From Brevundimonas goettingensis (lineage in GTDB: Bacteria > Pseudomonadota > Alphaproteobacteria > Caulobacterales > Caulobacteraceae): a stretch of 64,000 bases of DNA. The stretch is from NCBI RefSeq assembly GCF_017487405.1, contig NZ_CP062222.1, positions 2,031,001 through 2,095,000 of the forward strand, written 5' to 3'. A model generated the notes under the pieces. The model saw nothing but the letters and a program-made list of their open reading frames with translations, searched no databases and was not told the origin of the DNA. Both the position numbers and the translations under genes were made by a program. Positions 53,919-62,424 of the stretch are shown piece after piece; the first letter of the stretch is position 1; every line of letters starts with the position of its first letter.

Positions 53919-55060
53919 TGGTCCGCTCCCAGCGAGCGACGACGCGTCGCGGAAACGGCCTCGATAAGACCCTGCACCCGACCGCGCATGGACGGGTCGG
54001 CGGTGGCGATATGGTCCAGACGACGGCGCACCTTGTCGACCGCCGAGGACCGGCCCAGCGGCCCGACGGTCCAGGCAGCCTCTTCGGCGCGCTTGAAGGT
54101 TCCGCCGGGGGCGGAATGGAAGCCCGATCCGACCAGGCTGATCGCCGGGGCGAAGGGCCGCTTGTAGTGGTCATGGCCGCAGCCGAGGTCATAGACCTCC
54201 AGCCCCAGCTCCGGCATGGCGCGAATGGCCTGATCGATAAAGGTCTGGCCGGGCGAGAAGGCCGCCATCTCCGGCGACATCGAGGCGATCCACGGGTGAT
54301 AGACCCCGCCCTCGCGCACCCCGAAATGGCCGCCCACGAGCGTGTCACCCGCATAGAGCGACAGCAGCAGACCAGTCATCGGCCCTTTGCGGGTCTCGAA
54401 CAGGGACTGCATCAGATCGGTCGCCCATTGTGGGCGCAGCACGTCCTGAACCCCGGTGCGGAAGAACTGGTCGCTCTTCCACTGCATCACGGTGTCGAAG
54501 GCGTCCTGTGAGGTGTCGGCGCGGATCGTCAGTGGCCCCACCTCGGCCAGACGGTGGGCCAGACGGCGCCAGTTCTTGAACTTCTTGGGGCTGGCGGCGC
54601 GAACGGCCTCCAGATAGTCGTCGGGCGACTGGTTCAGCTCGATGGCGAAGGCCTCGACCGGCGTCTCGGTCGCCGGGAACAGGCCGTACGGGTCGATCAG
54701 ACCGTTGTGGCGGAAGGCCTTGAGGCCCACGAGCGCGATGATCTGGCCGGGCTTCAGCCCCGTGTCCGAAGTCGAGACCGCCCCGTGATAGTCGCTGAAC
54801 GGGGCGCCGAGGGGCCGGCCGAAGCCGCCCGGACGCTGGTGGAAGCCGAAGAAGGCGACCCTCTCCCCGTCCCGGCTGATCACGGCCACCCGGGCGTCAT
54901 CGCGGACCCTGCCCACCGCGCGGGCGAAATGGGGACTGAGCAACGGACTGCGGAAGGCCGGATCGGCTCGCTGGAGCGCCGACCATGCGGCGGTGTCGGC
55001 GACCCTCAGCATGGAGGGCCGGACGATCTCGACTTCGAAAGGCGTGGCTCGGACAGTCAT
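53915..55060 (-). CDS. CelD/BcsL-type GNAT acetyltransferase
   Basis: The 381-residue chain has the double-GNAT form of the CelD family, with PFSDYHGAVS, KKFKNWRRLAHRLAEVGPLTIR, GDTLVGGHFGVREGGVYHPWIASMSPEMAAFSPGQTFIDQAIR and a C-terminal LEVYDLGCGHDHYKRPFAP. Family members are tied to exopolysaccharide or cellulose production; the HfsK protein of Caulobacter is a holdfast example. It starts 74 bp from the metzincin gene end and overlaps the cupin-like gene by 4 nt. Confidence 0.82.
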   Translation of the reverse strand: MTVRATPFEVEIVRPSMLRVADTAAWSALQRADPAFRSPLLSPHFARAVGRVRDDARVAVISRDGERVAFFGFHQRPGGFGRPLGAPFSDYHGAVSTSDTGLKPGQIIALVGLKAFRHNGLIDPYGLFPATETPVEAFAIELNQSPDDYLEAVRAASPKKFKNWRRLAHRLAEVGPLTIRADTSQDAFDTVMQWKSDQFFRTGVQDVLRPQWATDLMQSLFETRKGPMTGLLLSLYAGDTLVGGHFGVREGGVYHPWIASMSPEMAAFSPGQTFIDQAIRAMPELGLEVYDLGCGHDHYKRPFAPAISLVGSGFHSAPGGTFKRAEEAAWTVGPLGRSSAVDKVRRRLDHIATADPSMRGRVQGLIEAVSATRRRSLGADQ

Positions 55061-55134
55061 TTTGACACACTCGCAAACGGCTCCGTTTCAGCCGTGCAAT
55101 GCGTCTGCCAAACTGTCGCACCCCCTTTGGGACG

Positions 55135-55914
55135 TCAGGGCTCCTGCGTCGTCGGCACGGCGCCGACCATGGCGTAGCACTCCGCCCGCGTCGGCCGGTC
55201 GCCGTCCACCACCCCATAGGCCGAGGCCACCGAGCAGCGGTCCGCGGGGCTCAGCTTCCCTTCCCACCGCTTGTCGTTGCAGTAGTTCATGATTGAGTCA
55301 GGGTCGTAATAGCTCTCGGCCGCATTGACCGCCTCGGGAGTCTGGGTCCGCGCCAGGCAGTTGGGTGCGCGCGGGCTGACGTGGTCGTGCGAGAAGCCCA
55401 GGGCATGCCCCAGTTCGTGCAGGGAGTCGGCATAGAAGCATTTGAATTCGCCCAACGTGCCCCTCGGCCCACACAGCCGGTTGGTCACCAGATATTCGGC
55501 GTTCAGGGTGATCTCCCCGCCGTTCAGCAGGCTGCGGCCGAGGTGGCTGGACGAGGCGAACATCTGGGGATTGTGGACGATGCGGATCGGCACGGCCCGA
55601 CCGTCACCCCCGACCGCGCAGTCGTCGGCGATCCTGAAATGCACATCGGCGGCGGCTTCCCAGGTCGCGGCGGCCGAACGGACCTGCTCGCGCGCCCAGT
55701 CGTCCTCCGGCTGCGGCGCCTCGAAGCACATGGGCACGATCCCGCCATCCCAAGTGTCGCTCTGCGGCGGCGGCGCGGCCATAGTCACCATCGGCGGGGG
55801 CGGAGGCGGCGGAGCCACATAGGGCGGCGGCGGTGGCGGCGGTGTCTGCTGCGTCGCGCACCCGGCCAGCAGGCCGATCGCCAGCAGGGCCGTGATCCGG
55901 CGGAACAGGCTCAT
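55135..55914 (-). CDS. Metzincin-type zinc metalloprotease lipoprotein
   Basis: The 259-residue chain has a lipobox LLAGC (Cys19), a polyproline linker at 25-50 and a catalytic domain. His166, Glu167, His170 and His176 form HELGHALGFSH, the zinc motif of matrixin-like metzincins. SIMNY near residue 210 is the Met-turn. It should be anchored in the envelope, facing the periplasm or the cell surface, and cut proteins there. It overlaps the tyrosinase gene by 4 nt, an unusual pairing. Confidence 0.88.
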   Translation of the reverse strand: MSLFRRITALLAIGLLAGCATQQTPPPPPPPYVAPPPPPPPMVTMAAPPPQSDTWDGGIVPMCFEAPQPEDDWAREQVRSAAATWEAAADVHFRIADDCAVGGDGRAVPIRIVHNPQMFASSSHLGRSLLNGGEITLNAEYLVTNRLCGPRGTLGEFKCFYADSLHELGHALGFSHDHVSPRAPNCLARTQTPEAVNAAESYYDPDSIMNYCNDKRWEGKLSPADRCSVASAYGVVDGDRPTRAECYAMVGAVPTTQEP

Positions 55915-57257
55915 ACCCAACGCGTCTCGGTCAGGGTCAGGACGACCTCCAGCGACAGCCCTTCCGTATTGGCCCGCTGCACGGTCGGCGTCAGGTCCTC
56001 GGCGTCGACCGTGACCACCACCGGCCCCGCATCCCGCGCCAGCAGGTTCAGGATCTCGGTCCCGAACTGAAAACTGACGCCATAGTCCTCGCCGGTCGTA
56101 TGGTCGTGGACCATGCCCGGCATCGAATGATCCATCCCGCCCATCGGTCCCACATGGACGAAGGTCGGCGACGACCCCAGCGCCAGCTTCCGCTCGCCCG
56201 CCAGGATGTCGATGTTCAGGCATCGGTCCAGCAGCCGCTCGTCCCGCTTGTAGGTCGCCTGCCCCACGCCCGAGATGAGCAGCGTATCGTCGGCGGCGCG
56301 CAGCCGGGCGGCGATGTCCTCGGGGATGGTCACCGACATCTTCGTCTGGCCGGGCTCGCAGGCCGTCTTCAGGGTAATCGCGGTCTGGCCGATCGGCTCC
56401 TGCCGCGTCGCCCCCGCCGGCCCGTTGCTGGCCACGCTGAACAGGGGAAACGGATAGAGCCGGTCGTAGCTGTAGCCAAGCGACCGGGTCTCGACGATGG
56501 CGCCGGGCGTCCAGGTCCCCGTATCCTCGCCGTTCGCGCCGACATAGCCGGTCAGCGGAACCTTGCTCCAATCGCTCGGATAGACCGGCTTGGCCAGATT
56601 GTGCCAAGTCGCCCAGACGCGGTCGATATTGCAGTGGTGCAGCCAGAAGACCGCATCCGCCGCCGCCGTCTCGGTCCGCCCCATCAGCCCGCCGACCAGG
56701 ACGTGGATATGGTTGTGCCCATAGGCCTCGACCGCCCCGGCCGAGCGCGGCAGGCCGGCGAAGACCTCGAAACTGTCCGACGCCAGTCGCGCCACATTGC
56801 GCGACGTCGCCCAGCGCGCCTTGGCGAAGTCCATGGTGTTGGCGTTCGGCCCGCGCTGGCGCTCGTACAGCGGCGAGCCCGGCGTCGTGACCCAGCTGGG
56901 CAGGAAGCGATCCTCCTGCCAGTCCCAATACGGCAGGGCGAAGGTCGTATGGCCGGTCAGCCGGGCGATGATCCGCTCCAGATGCGCCAGCTCCAGCCGG
57001 TGCCAGGGCAGGAACAGGCCGCTGCCGTGCTGGGCCTTCTCGCGGTGTAGCCGGGTCTGGCGCGCCCAGGACCGGTTGTCGGTGCGCCGCTTCATCGCCG
57101 CCACCCCATCGCGGAAGGCGACCAGATCGTCGGAGTTCGGCGACAGGGTCGATGCGCCCTTGCGCACCCTGCCGGTCTGGGCCCAGGCGGGCATCGCCGT
57201 CGCCGCAGCGAGAGCGGCCCCGGCCCTTGCGAGCGCCTGACGTCTGTCGATGGTCAT
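55911..57257 (-). CDS. Tat-exported tyrosinase (polyphenol oxidase)
   Basis: The 448-residue chain has a twin-arginine signal, DRRQALARAGAALAAATAMPAWA. The CuA histidines are His71, His77 and His86 (H-x8-H in GSGLFLPWH). CuB has the NHIHV pair and DAVFWLHHCNIDRVW. Such enzymes oxidise phenols to quinones, with melanin as a possible product. A C-terminal half of about 190 residues (ending in TLTLTETRWV-like strands) resembles the shielding domain of some bacterial tyrosinases and polyphenol oxidases. It overlaps the metzincin gene by 4 nt, which suggests that the protease may process the tyrosinase. Confidence 0.92.
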   Translation of the reverse strand: MTIDRRQALARAGAALAAATAMPAWAQTGRVRKGASTLSPNSDDLVAFRDGVAAMKRRTDNRSWARQTRLHREKAQHGSGLFLPWHRLELAHLERIIARLTGHTTFALPYWDWQEDRFLPSWVTTPGSPLYERQRGPNANTMDFAKARWATSRNVARLASDSFEVFAGLPRSAGAVEAYGHNHIHVLVGGLMGRTETAAADAVFWLHHCNIDRVWATWHNLAKPVYPSDWSKVPLTGYVGANGEDTGTWTPGAIVETRSLGYSYDRLYPFPLFSVASNGPAGATRQEPIGQTAITLKTACEPGQTKMSVTIPEDIAARLRAADDTLLISGVGQATYKRDERLLDRCLNIDILAGERKLALGSSPTFVHVGPMGGMDHSMPGMVHDHTTGEDYGVSFQFGTEILNLLARDAGPVVVTVDAEDLTPTVQRANTEGLSLEVVLTLTETRWV

Positions 57258-57348
57258 GGTCAGCCCCCCGGCCGGTCGTCACTTCTCCCCGGACAGTCCA
57301 GCAAACGCCGGTCTCTGTCCAGTCGGCTAGCCCAACCGGCGAGTGGCG

Positions 57349-57846
57349 TCAGTCCTCGCCCTTCTTCTCCGGCGCCTGGCCGGGGAAGCGCAGGGCGTGC
57401 AGGCCCTCATAGGCGTCGCGGACGGCCTGGCGCGGCTGGTCGGCGCCCAACTGGGCGATCTGGGCCACCCAGACGTCCGACAGCTGCTGCACGGTCGAGG
57501 TCACCCAGCCCGGCGCCTGCTGCCGCGACCAGTTCTGGATCGAAGCGGCGTTGAAGACGAGCAGGAAGACGGTGACCAGCAGGATCACATGGCTGGTCCA
57601 GCGCCGGTCGCGCGCGGCCACCCCCTCCTCGTCCGGCGGTGGTCCGGGCGGGAAGGCGAACCGGCCCAGAGCGGCCAAGGGCTCGGGGACCAGCGGATGG
57701 CGCGTCGGCAGGTCGTGCGGATTGGCGGTTTCGATCCAGTCGCTGGGGGGATCGGCCGGGACCTCCCCCTCCAGCGGTGGGAAGGGCGAGGCGCCGGTCG
57801 CCGTGGGGAAGGGCTCGACGGGCGGGTCTTCAGGATGATCGGTCAT
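57349..57846 (-). CDS. Hypothetical single-pass membrane protein
   Basis: The 165-residue chain has a Pro-rich, acidic N-terminal 75 residues, then one transmembrane helix (ILLVTVFLLVFNAASI), then a periplasmic helical tail with WVTSTVQQLSDVWVAQIAQLGADQPRQAVRDA. It lies 16 bp after the MBOAT gene and may anchor or scaffold the acyltransferase. No domain is recognised. Later frame starts are less likely, as ATG 57846 precedes MTDHPEDPP. Confidence 0.65.
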   Translation of the reverse strand: MTDHPEDPPVEPFPTATGASPFPPLEGEVPADPPSDWIETANPHDLPTRHPLVPEPLAALGRFAFPPGPPPDEEGVAARDRRWTSHVILLVTVFLLVFNAASIQNWSRQQAPGWVTSTVQQLSDVWVAQIAQLGADQPRQAVRDAYEGLHALRFPGQAPEKKGED

Positions 57847-57862
57847 CGCTCTCGAACCTCCC

Positions 57863-59281
57863 TCAAAACTGGAAATAGATGAAGGGGGCGACGCCATCCG
57901 GCCGCACCGCCTCGACCAGCAGGATGGCGACGCCGATCAGCACCGCGACCGTCAGGGCCGGCGCCGGCTTCAGCCGCTCGGCGACACCCTCGACCATGCG
58001 CGGCGGCAGCCAGTGCATGGCCAGCCCGCCGACGATCAGCAGCAGCAGGAAGGGCGTCGTCAGCAGCACCGGCCCGGCGCGGCCCAGCCCCTGGAGCACC
58101 GCCATCGCCATGCCGAAAGTCTCGGCCCGGAACAGGATCCAGCCCAGGCAGACGATGTGGAAGGTGATCAGCACCCCCAGCCAATGCGGGACGACCTTCT
58201 TCTCCCCGAAGGCCGCGCGGCCCAGCCGCTCCACCACCTGGGCGCCGCCGTGCAGACCGCCCCAAGCCACGAAGGTCCAGGCCGCCCCGTGCCACAGCCC
58301 GCCCAGCAGCATGGTGATCATGACGTTGACGCAGGACATGACCAGTCCCCTCCGCCCCCCGCCCAGCGGCACATAGAGATAGTCCCTCAGCCAGCTCGAC
58401 AGGCTGATATGCCAGCGCCGCCAGAACGACTGCATCGAATTGGCCCGATACGGCTGGTCGAAATTGCGCGGGAAGGAATAGCCCAGCAGGGCCGCGATCC
58501 CGATCGCCATGTCCGAATAGGCCGAGAAGTCGCAATAGATCTGGACCGCATAGCCATAGACGGCGGCCGCGATATCCAGCCCCGAATGGGCGGAAGGGTC
58601 GAAGAAAACCGGGTCCACCAGACGGATCGACAGCTCGGACGCGATCACCGTCTTCTTGAACAGGCCCCAGGCGATCAGCAGCAGGCCGTGGATCGCCATC
58701 TCCCTGGTCAGGCGCGGCACCCGGTCGAACTGCGGCAAGAGGTCCGAGGCCCGCACGATCGGCCCGGCGACGAGATGCGGGAAGAAGCTCATCAGCAGCA
58801 TCACGTCGAGCAGCGACTTCGCCGCCGGCGTCCGGCCCCGGTTCACATCCACGACATAGCTGATGCCCTGGAAGGTGAAGAAGCTGATCCCCACTGGCAA
58901 GACCACCTGCAGCAGGGGCAGGTCCCGTTCCCAGCCGAACCGGGTCAGCAGCTCGCCCATCTGCACGGCGAAGAAGCCGTAGTATTTGAAGAAGCCGAGG
59001 ATCACGAGGTTGGCCGCGACGCCTAGCCCGACCCACCAGCCCGTACCGATCCGGCGGCCCTCGCCATCGATGGGCTTCCTCGCGATCATCGCCGCGATCG
59101 CCCAGTTCAGCACCGCCGAGGCGATCAGCAGGCCGACGAAACGCCAGTCCCACTGGGCGTAGAAGAACCAGCTGGCCAGCAGCAGGAACAATTTTCGTCG
59201 TCCATTTTCCCGGTCCAGCGACCAGGAGGCGAAATAGACGAACAGGAAGAAGACGCCGAAGGCGAGGGTCGGGAACAGCAT
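57863..59281 (-). CDS. MBOAT-family O-acyltransferase (AlgI/DltB-like)
   Basis: This is a membrane protein of 472 residues with about 11 helices. FFTFQGISYVVDVNRG, QIYCDFSAYSDMAIGIAALLGY and LGGLWHGAAWTFVAWGGLHG hold the conserved catalytic-core residues, including the two family histidines. It moves an acyl group across the inner membrane onto a periplasmic or extracytoplasmic carrier, as in alginate or peptidoglycan acetylation. The stop is adjacent to the SGNH gene upstream in reading order (1-bp gap). The polymer it modifies is unknown. Confidence 0.93.
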   Translation of the reverse strand: MLFPTLAFGVFFLFVYFASWSLDRENGRRKLFLLLASWFFYAQWDWRFVGLLIASAVLNWAIAAMIARKPIDGEGRRIGTGWWVGLGVAANLVILGFFKYYGFFAVQMGELLTRFGWERDLPLLQVVLPVGISFFTFQGISYVVDVNRGRTPAAKSLLDVMLLMSFFPHLVAGPIVRASDLLPQFDRVPRLTREMAIHGLLLIAWGLFKKTVIASELSIRLVDPVFFDPSAHSGLDIAAAVYGYAVQIYCDFSAYSDMAIGIAALLGYSFPRNFDQPYRANSMQSFWRRWHISLSSWLRDYLYVPLGGGRRGLVMSCVNVMITMLLGGLWHGAAWTFVAWGGLHGGAQVVERLGRAAFGEKKVVPHWLGVLITFHIVCLGWILFRAETFGMAMAVLQGLGRAGPVLLTTPFLLLLIVGGLAMHWLPPRMVEGVAERLKPAPALTVAVLIGVAILLVEAVRPDGVAPFIYFQF

Positions 59282-60127
59282 CTAGTTCGCGCCCCCCCGG
59301 CGGTACCAGTCGCGGCCAGCGGTCATCAGGTCGTCGTAGAGCAGCGAACCGATCCAGTCGGCCCCGGCCTGGGTGAAATGCACATGGTCCCCGCGCATCA
59401 TCGGGTCCTCGCCGTTCGCGCCCGGCAGGGTCAGGCGGAAGGCCGAACAGTCGCCGCCCATGCGGCCGCGCCAGTCCCAGTAGGCGACGTTCAGGCTCGC
59501 CGCGACCCGCTGCTGGATGTCGCGCACCACCGCCAGCATGGCCGGGGAGCGCCAACGCGCCTCGGCGTCTCCGGGACAGCTTCCCCCGCCCTCTCCGCGC
59601 TGGGCCTCGGGCGCGCCGAGGATCAGCAGGGCCGCGCGCGGCGCCTCGGCCCTCAGCCGGGCGATCTCGGACCGCAGCAGCCGCTCATAGGCGGCGGGAT
59701 CGAGCGTATCGTCGAAGCCCTCATTGACCCCGTACTCCAACACGATCAGGTCGATGGGCGCATCCAGCACCGGCAGCGGATGATTGCGCAGATCGGTCAG
59801 GGTCACCCCGACCACCCCGATGGGTTCGATGCGGATATCGCGCCTCGGAAACCGGGCCTTCAGCCGGGTCTCCAGCGATCCGGTGATCAGCCGCCCGGCC
59901 GTATGGCTGTCGCCGAACTGGACGATGCGCACCACCCCGCCCCAACGCCCGTCCAGCGCCCGGAACAGGGGCGCCAGCTCTTCGGCCTGGCACAGACCAT
60001 CGGGACAGGACCGGCTCGGCGGCGACGGCAGGGGCGTCCACGGCCGTTCCTGCGCCACGGCAAAGCCAGGAACCGCCGCAAGAGCGATCGCCGACAGCAC
60101 CGACGCCAGAACCAGCCCCCGGATCAC
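59282..60127 (-). CDS. Periplasmic SGNH/GDSL hydrolase (AlgJ/AlgX-like role)
   Basis: This is a 281-residue protein with a signal peptide ending AVAQERP. VQFGDSHTAGRLI is the block I nucleophile motif, YGVNEG block III, and DHVHFTQAG the catalytic D-x-x-H. Such enzymes transfer or remove acetyl groups. It is placed directly before the MBOAT gene in transcription order, so it is the likely periplasmic acetyl-transfer partner. It overlaps the next SGNH gene upstream by 4 nt. Confidence 0.88.
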   Translation of the reverse strand: MIRGLVLASVLSAIALAAVPGFAVAQERPWTPLPSPPSRSCPDGLCQAEELAPLFRALDGRWGGVVRIVQFGDSHTAGRLITGSLETRLKARFPRRDIRIEPIGVVGVTLTDLRNHPLPVLDAPIDLIVLEYGVNEGFDDTLDPAAYERLLRSEIARLRAEAPRAALLILGAPEAQRGEGGGSCPGDAEARWRSPAMLAVVRDIQQRVAASLNVAYWDWRGRMGGDCSAFRLTLPGANGEDPMMRGDHVHFTQAGADWIGSLLYDDLMTAGRDWYRRGGAN

Positions 60128-61029
60128 GCCCCGGCGCCGCCCGCGCTGACTTGAGCAGGAGCCGTAGCCTGCGGAGAGGCCAGACCGGCGTCGGCCCTCA
60201 GCCGCTCGACCACCGGCTCGCTGATCCGCAGATAGCCCGCCATCGACATGTGGATGCCGTCGTTGGCCCGCATCAGCTGGCGTCGGCCGCTGTCGTGGGC
60301 GGTCAGATAGGCGTCATAGTCGCCCGTATCGTCCGAGGTCAGGGCGACGGTCGAGATATAGGGGACGTTCAGCGCCTTCATGTGCGCCTCAACCACCTTA
60401 TTGATCAGGGTCATCTTGGCGTCGAAGCTCTCTCGCTTCATCTTGGGCAGGCCGACCCAGTAGACGGCGATGTCGCGGCTGCGCAGCAGATTGACCAGGT
60501 CGTCGACCCGCTTGCCGTAGGCGGCCTTCCAGCCCTCCGAGCCGAAGGCGTGGATCTGGCCGTCCATGCTGATGCCCTGGGCGTCATTGGTGCCGAACAG
60601 AATGATGGCGGCGTCGACCGGGGTCTCGGCGATCTGCCGCTCGGTCTTGGCCTGGATGTCGACGTAGTCGTAGCGCGACAGGCCGGTGGAAACTTCCGAG
60701 AACTTGGTCACCGTCACGCCCGGCGTGCCGTTCAGGTCGCGGTACAGGCCGGCCCACAGGCCGTCGCCCATGGAATCGCCGAAGACGCCGACGCGCAGCT
60801 TGCCGCTCGCCATCCGCACCTTCAACGGTGTGATGGCCGGGCCGGTGGAAGCGTTGGCCACGGGCTGAACGGCGGCCGAGACCGGCTCAGGCCCCGCCGA
60901 GGCACTGGCGGTCGAGCCGAACAGCAGGGTCGGATGCTGCAGCCAGTTCCGACCGTCCGGGGTCAGCACCAGACCGATGCCCACGCCGACCAGAAGCGCC
61001 GCCGTCAAGGAATTGATGTTCGCCCGCAC
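60124..61029 (-). CDS. SGNH hydrolase, DUF459 family, membrane anchored
   Basis: This is a 301-residue protein with a single N-terminal transmembrane segment (LTAALLVGVGIGLVL). The SGNH signatures are VGVFGDSMGDGL, ILFGTNDAQGI and NDGIHMSMAGY. It is the first gene of the minus-strand operon with the MBOAT, and a second SGNH protein follows. It is related to DUF459 proteins found beside acyltransferase systems in alphaproteobacteria. It may act as the acetyl-transferase or esterase partner for the same polymer. Confidence 0.86.
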   Translation of the reverse strand: MRANINSLTAALLVGVGIGLVLTPDGRNWLQHPTLLFGSTASASAGPEPVSAAVQPVANASTGPAITPLKVRMASGKLRVGVFGDSMGDGLWAGLYRDLNGTPGVTVTKFSEVSTGLSRYDYVDIQAKTERQIAETPVDAAIILFGTNDAQGISMDGQIHAFGSEGWKAAYGKRVDDLVNLLRSRDIAVYWVGLPKMKRESFDAKMTLINKVVEAHMKALNVPYISTVALTSDDTGDYDAYLTAHDSGRRQLMRANDGIHMSMAGYLRISEPVVERLRADAGLASPQATAPAQVSAGGAGA

Positions 61030-61489
61030 GCCCCACCCGCACGTTTACTGACCCGACAGCCATAACCGATCCCCGGAACCTCGCCCACCGCCTGCGCGTC
61101 GTGAGCGAAGAAAAAGGTTAACTGTGGCGTTCGAAACTTTCGGTCTGGAGCCGTGATGTCAGGCGGGGCCTGACGGAGGCGGGATAAGCAGCCTTCTGTT
61201 AGGCACGCCCGGCGGCCGTGATAGCCTTTTCGACGAACAATCCAGACCGGAGGCGAGACTGCGATCTGGCAGGATTTGGCAGTCTGTCAGTATGTTTTTG
61301 CCGAACGACACCGCCATTCGTTCAGACCCGGGTTTGGCGGTGTTTGGCGGTGTGGCGGTGTTTCTTTGCGGACAGGACCGCCATTTCACCGGCGGCTCCG
61401 ACGGGCTACGATCCGGCTTGCGAAGCGGTTCGGGCCGGACTATTCACCGGACCCAAGAATATTCATCAAAGAGTGAAAAAGGGAAGCGT
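61030..61489. promoter_or_regulatory. Long intergenic control region between the SGNH operon and the CoA-transferase operon
   Basis: No supported gene was seen in these 460 bp between divergent operons. GTCAGGC-GGG-GCCTGAC (61158-61174) is a perfect 7-bp inverted repeat. TTTGGCGGTG occurs twice in tandem from 61333, followed by TGGCGGTGTTT to 61363, with ACACCGCCA in inverse at about 61308-61316. AAAAAGGGAAGCG at the end is the ribosome site of the CoA-transferase A gene. Confidence 0.6.
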
Positions 61490-62194
61490 ATGGGGAAGAT
61501 CGTCGCTGACGCGAAGGCGGCCCTTGAGGGCGTGGCCTTCGACGGCATGACCGTCATGTCCGGAGGCTTCGGCCTATGCGGCATTCCTGAGAACCTGATC
61601 GCCGCCTTGCGCGACAGCGGGGTCAAGGGCCTGACCGTCATCTCCAACAATGCGGGCGTGGACGGCTTCGGCCTCGGCCAGCTGCTGGAGACCCGCCAGA
61701 TCGCCAAGATGATCTCCTCCTACGTCGGCGAGAACAAGGAGTTCGAGCGCCAGTACCTGGCCGGCGAGCTGCAGCTTGAGTTCAACCCCCAAGGCACCCT
61801 GGCCGAACGCATCCGCGCCGGCGGCGCCGGCATCCCCGCCTTCTTCACCGCCACCGGCGTCGGCACCCTGGTCGCCGAGGGCAAGGAGGTCCGCAACTTC
61901 GACGGCCGCGACTACGTCATGGAAACCGGCCTCGTCGCCGACCTGGCCATCGTCAAGGCGTGGAAGGCCGACGAGCGCGGCAACCTCGTCTTCCGCAAGA
62001 CCGCCCGCAACTTCAACCCGATGATGGCCACCGCCGGCAAGGTGACCCTGGTCGAGGTCGAGGAAATCGTCCCGACCGGCTCGCTCGATCCGGACCAGAT
62101 CCACACCCCCGGCATCTACGTCGACCGCCTGTTCGTCGGTCAGTTCGAGAAGCGAATCGAACAGCGCACTGTCCGTCAGCGCGCGGACGCCTGA
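61490..62194 (+). CDS. 3-oxoacid CoA-transferase subunit A
   Basis: The 234-residue chain has the type I CoA-transferase alpha features: [17 protein letters not shown] near residue 22, [12 protein letters not shown] near 50, [38 protein letters not shown] and [18 protein letters not shown]. It moves CoA from succinyl-CoA to a 3-oxoacid such as acetoacetate. The ATG at 61490 has AGGGA upstream; an upstream in-frame extension has Gly/Arg/Ser-rich sequence and is rejected. A small gene lies between it and subunit B. Confidence 0.94.
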   Translation: MGKIVADAKAALEGVAFDGMTVMSGGFGLCGIPENLIAALRDSGVKGLTVISNNAGVDGFGLGQLLETRQIAKMISSYVGENKEFERQYLAGELQLEFNPQGTLAERIRAGGAGIPAFFTATGVGTLVAEGKEVRNFDGRDYVMETGLVADLAIVKAWKADERGNLVFRKTARNFNPMMATAGKVTLVEVEEIVPTGSLDPDQIHTPGIYVDRLFVGQFEKRIEQRTVRQRADA

Positions 62195-62198
62195 ACCG

Positions 62199-62411
62199 AT
62201 GCCGAAGGTGGTCTGGAAACATAGCGAGACAGGCGTGGACCTCATGCCGCCCGTCGAGGCCACCCAAGCTGAGGTCGACGCCATGGTCTGCAAAATCGAG
62301 CTTGGCGAAGAAATCTATCTGAGGCGCGAAAACCTCAAGGACCTCAATCTGGTTGTGCTGACCATCGACACCGCTGAAGGCGTCACCACCCTGTCGGCCC
62401 AACCCGTCTAG
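62199..62411 (+). CDS. Small hypothetical protein inside the CoA-transferase operon
   Basis: This is a 70-residue protein, MPKVVWKHSETGVDLMPPVE at the start, with IELGEEIYLRRENLKDLNLVVLTIDTAEG later. It is acidic and strand-rich and has no membrane segment. It starts 4 bp after subunit A and ends 13 bp before subunit B, so it is co-transcribed. CoA-transferase genes usually lie directly next to each other, so an inserted gene is unusual. No family is recognised. Confidence 0.7.
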   Translation: MPKVVWKHSETGVDLMPPVEATQAEVDAMVCKIELGEEIYLRRENLKDLNLVVLTIDTAEGVTTLSAQPV

Positions 62412-62424
62412 AAGAGAAACAACA

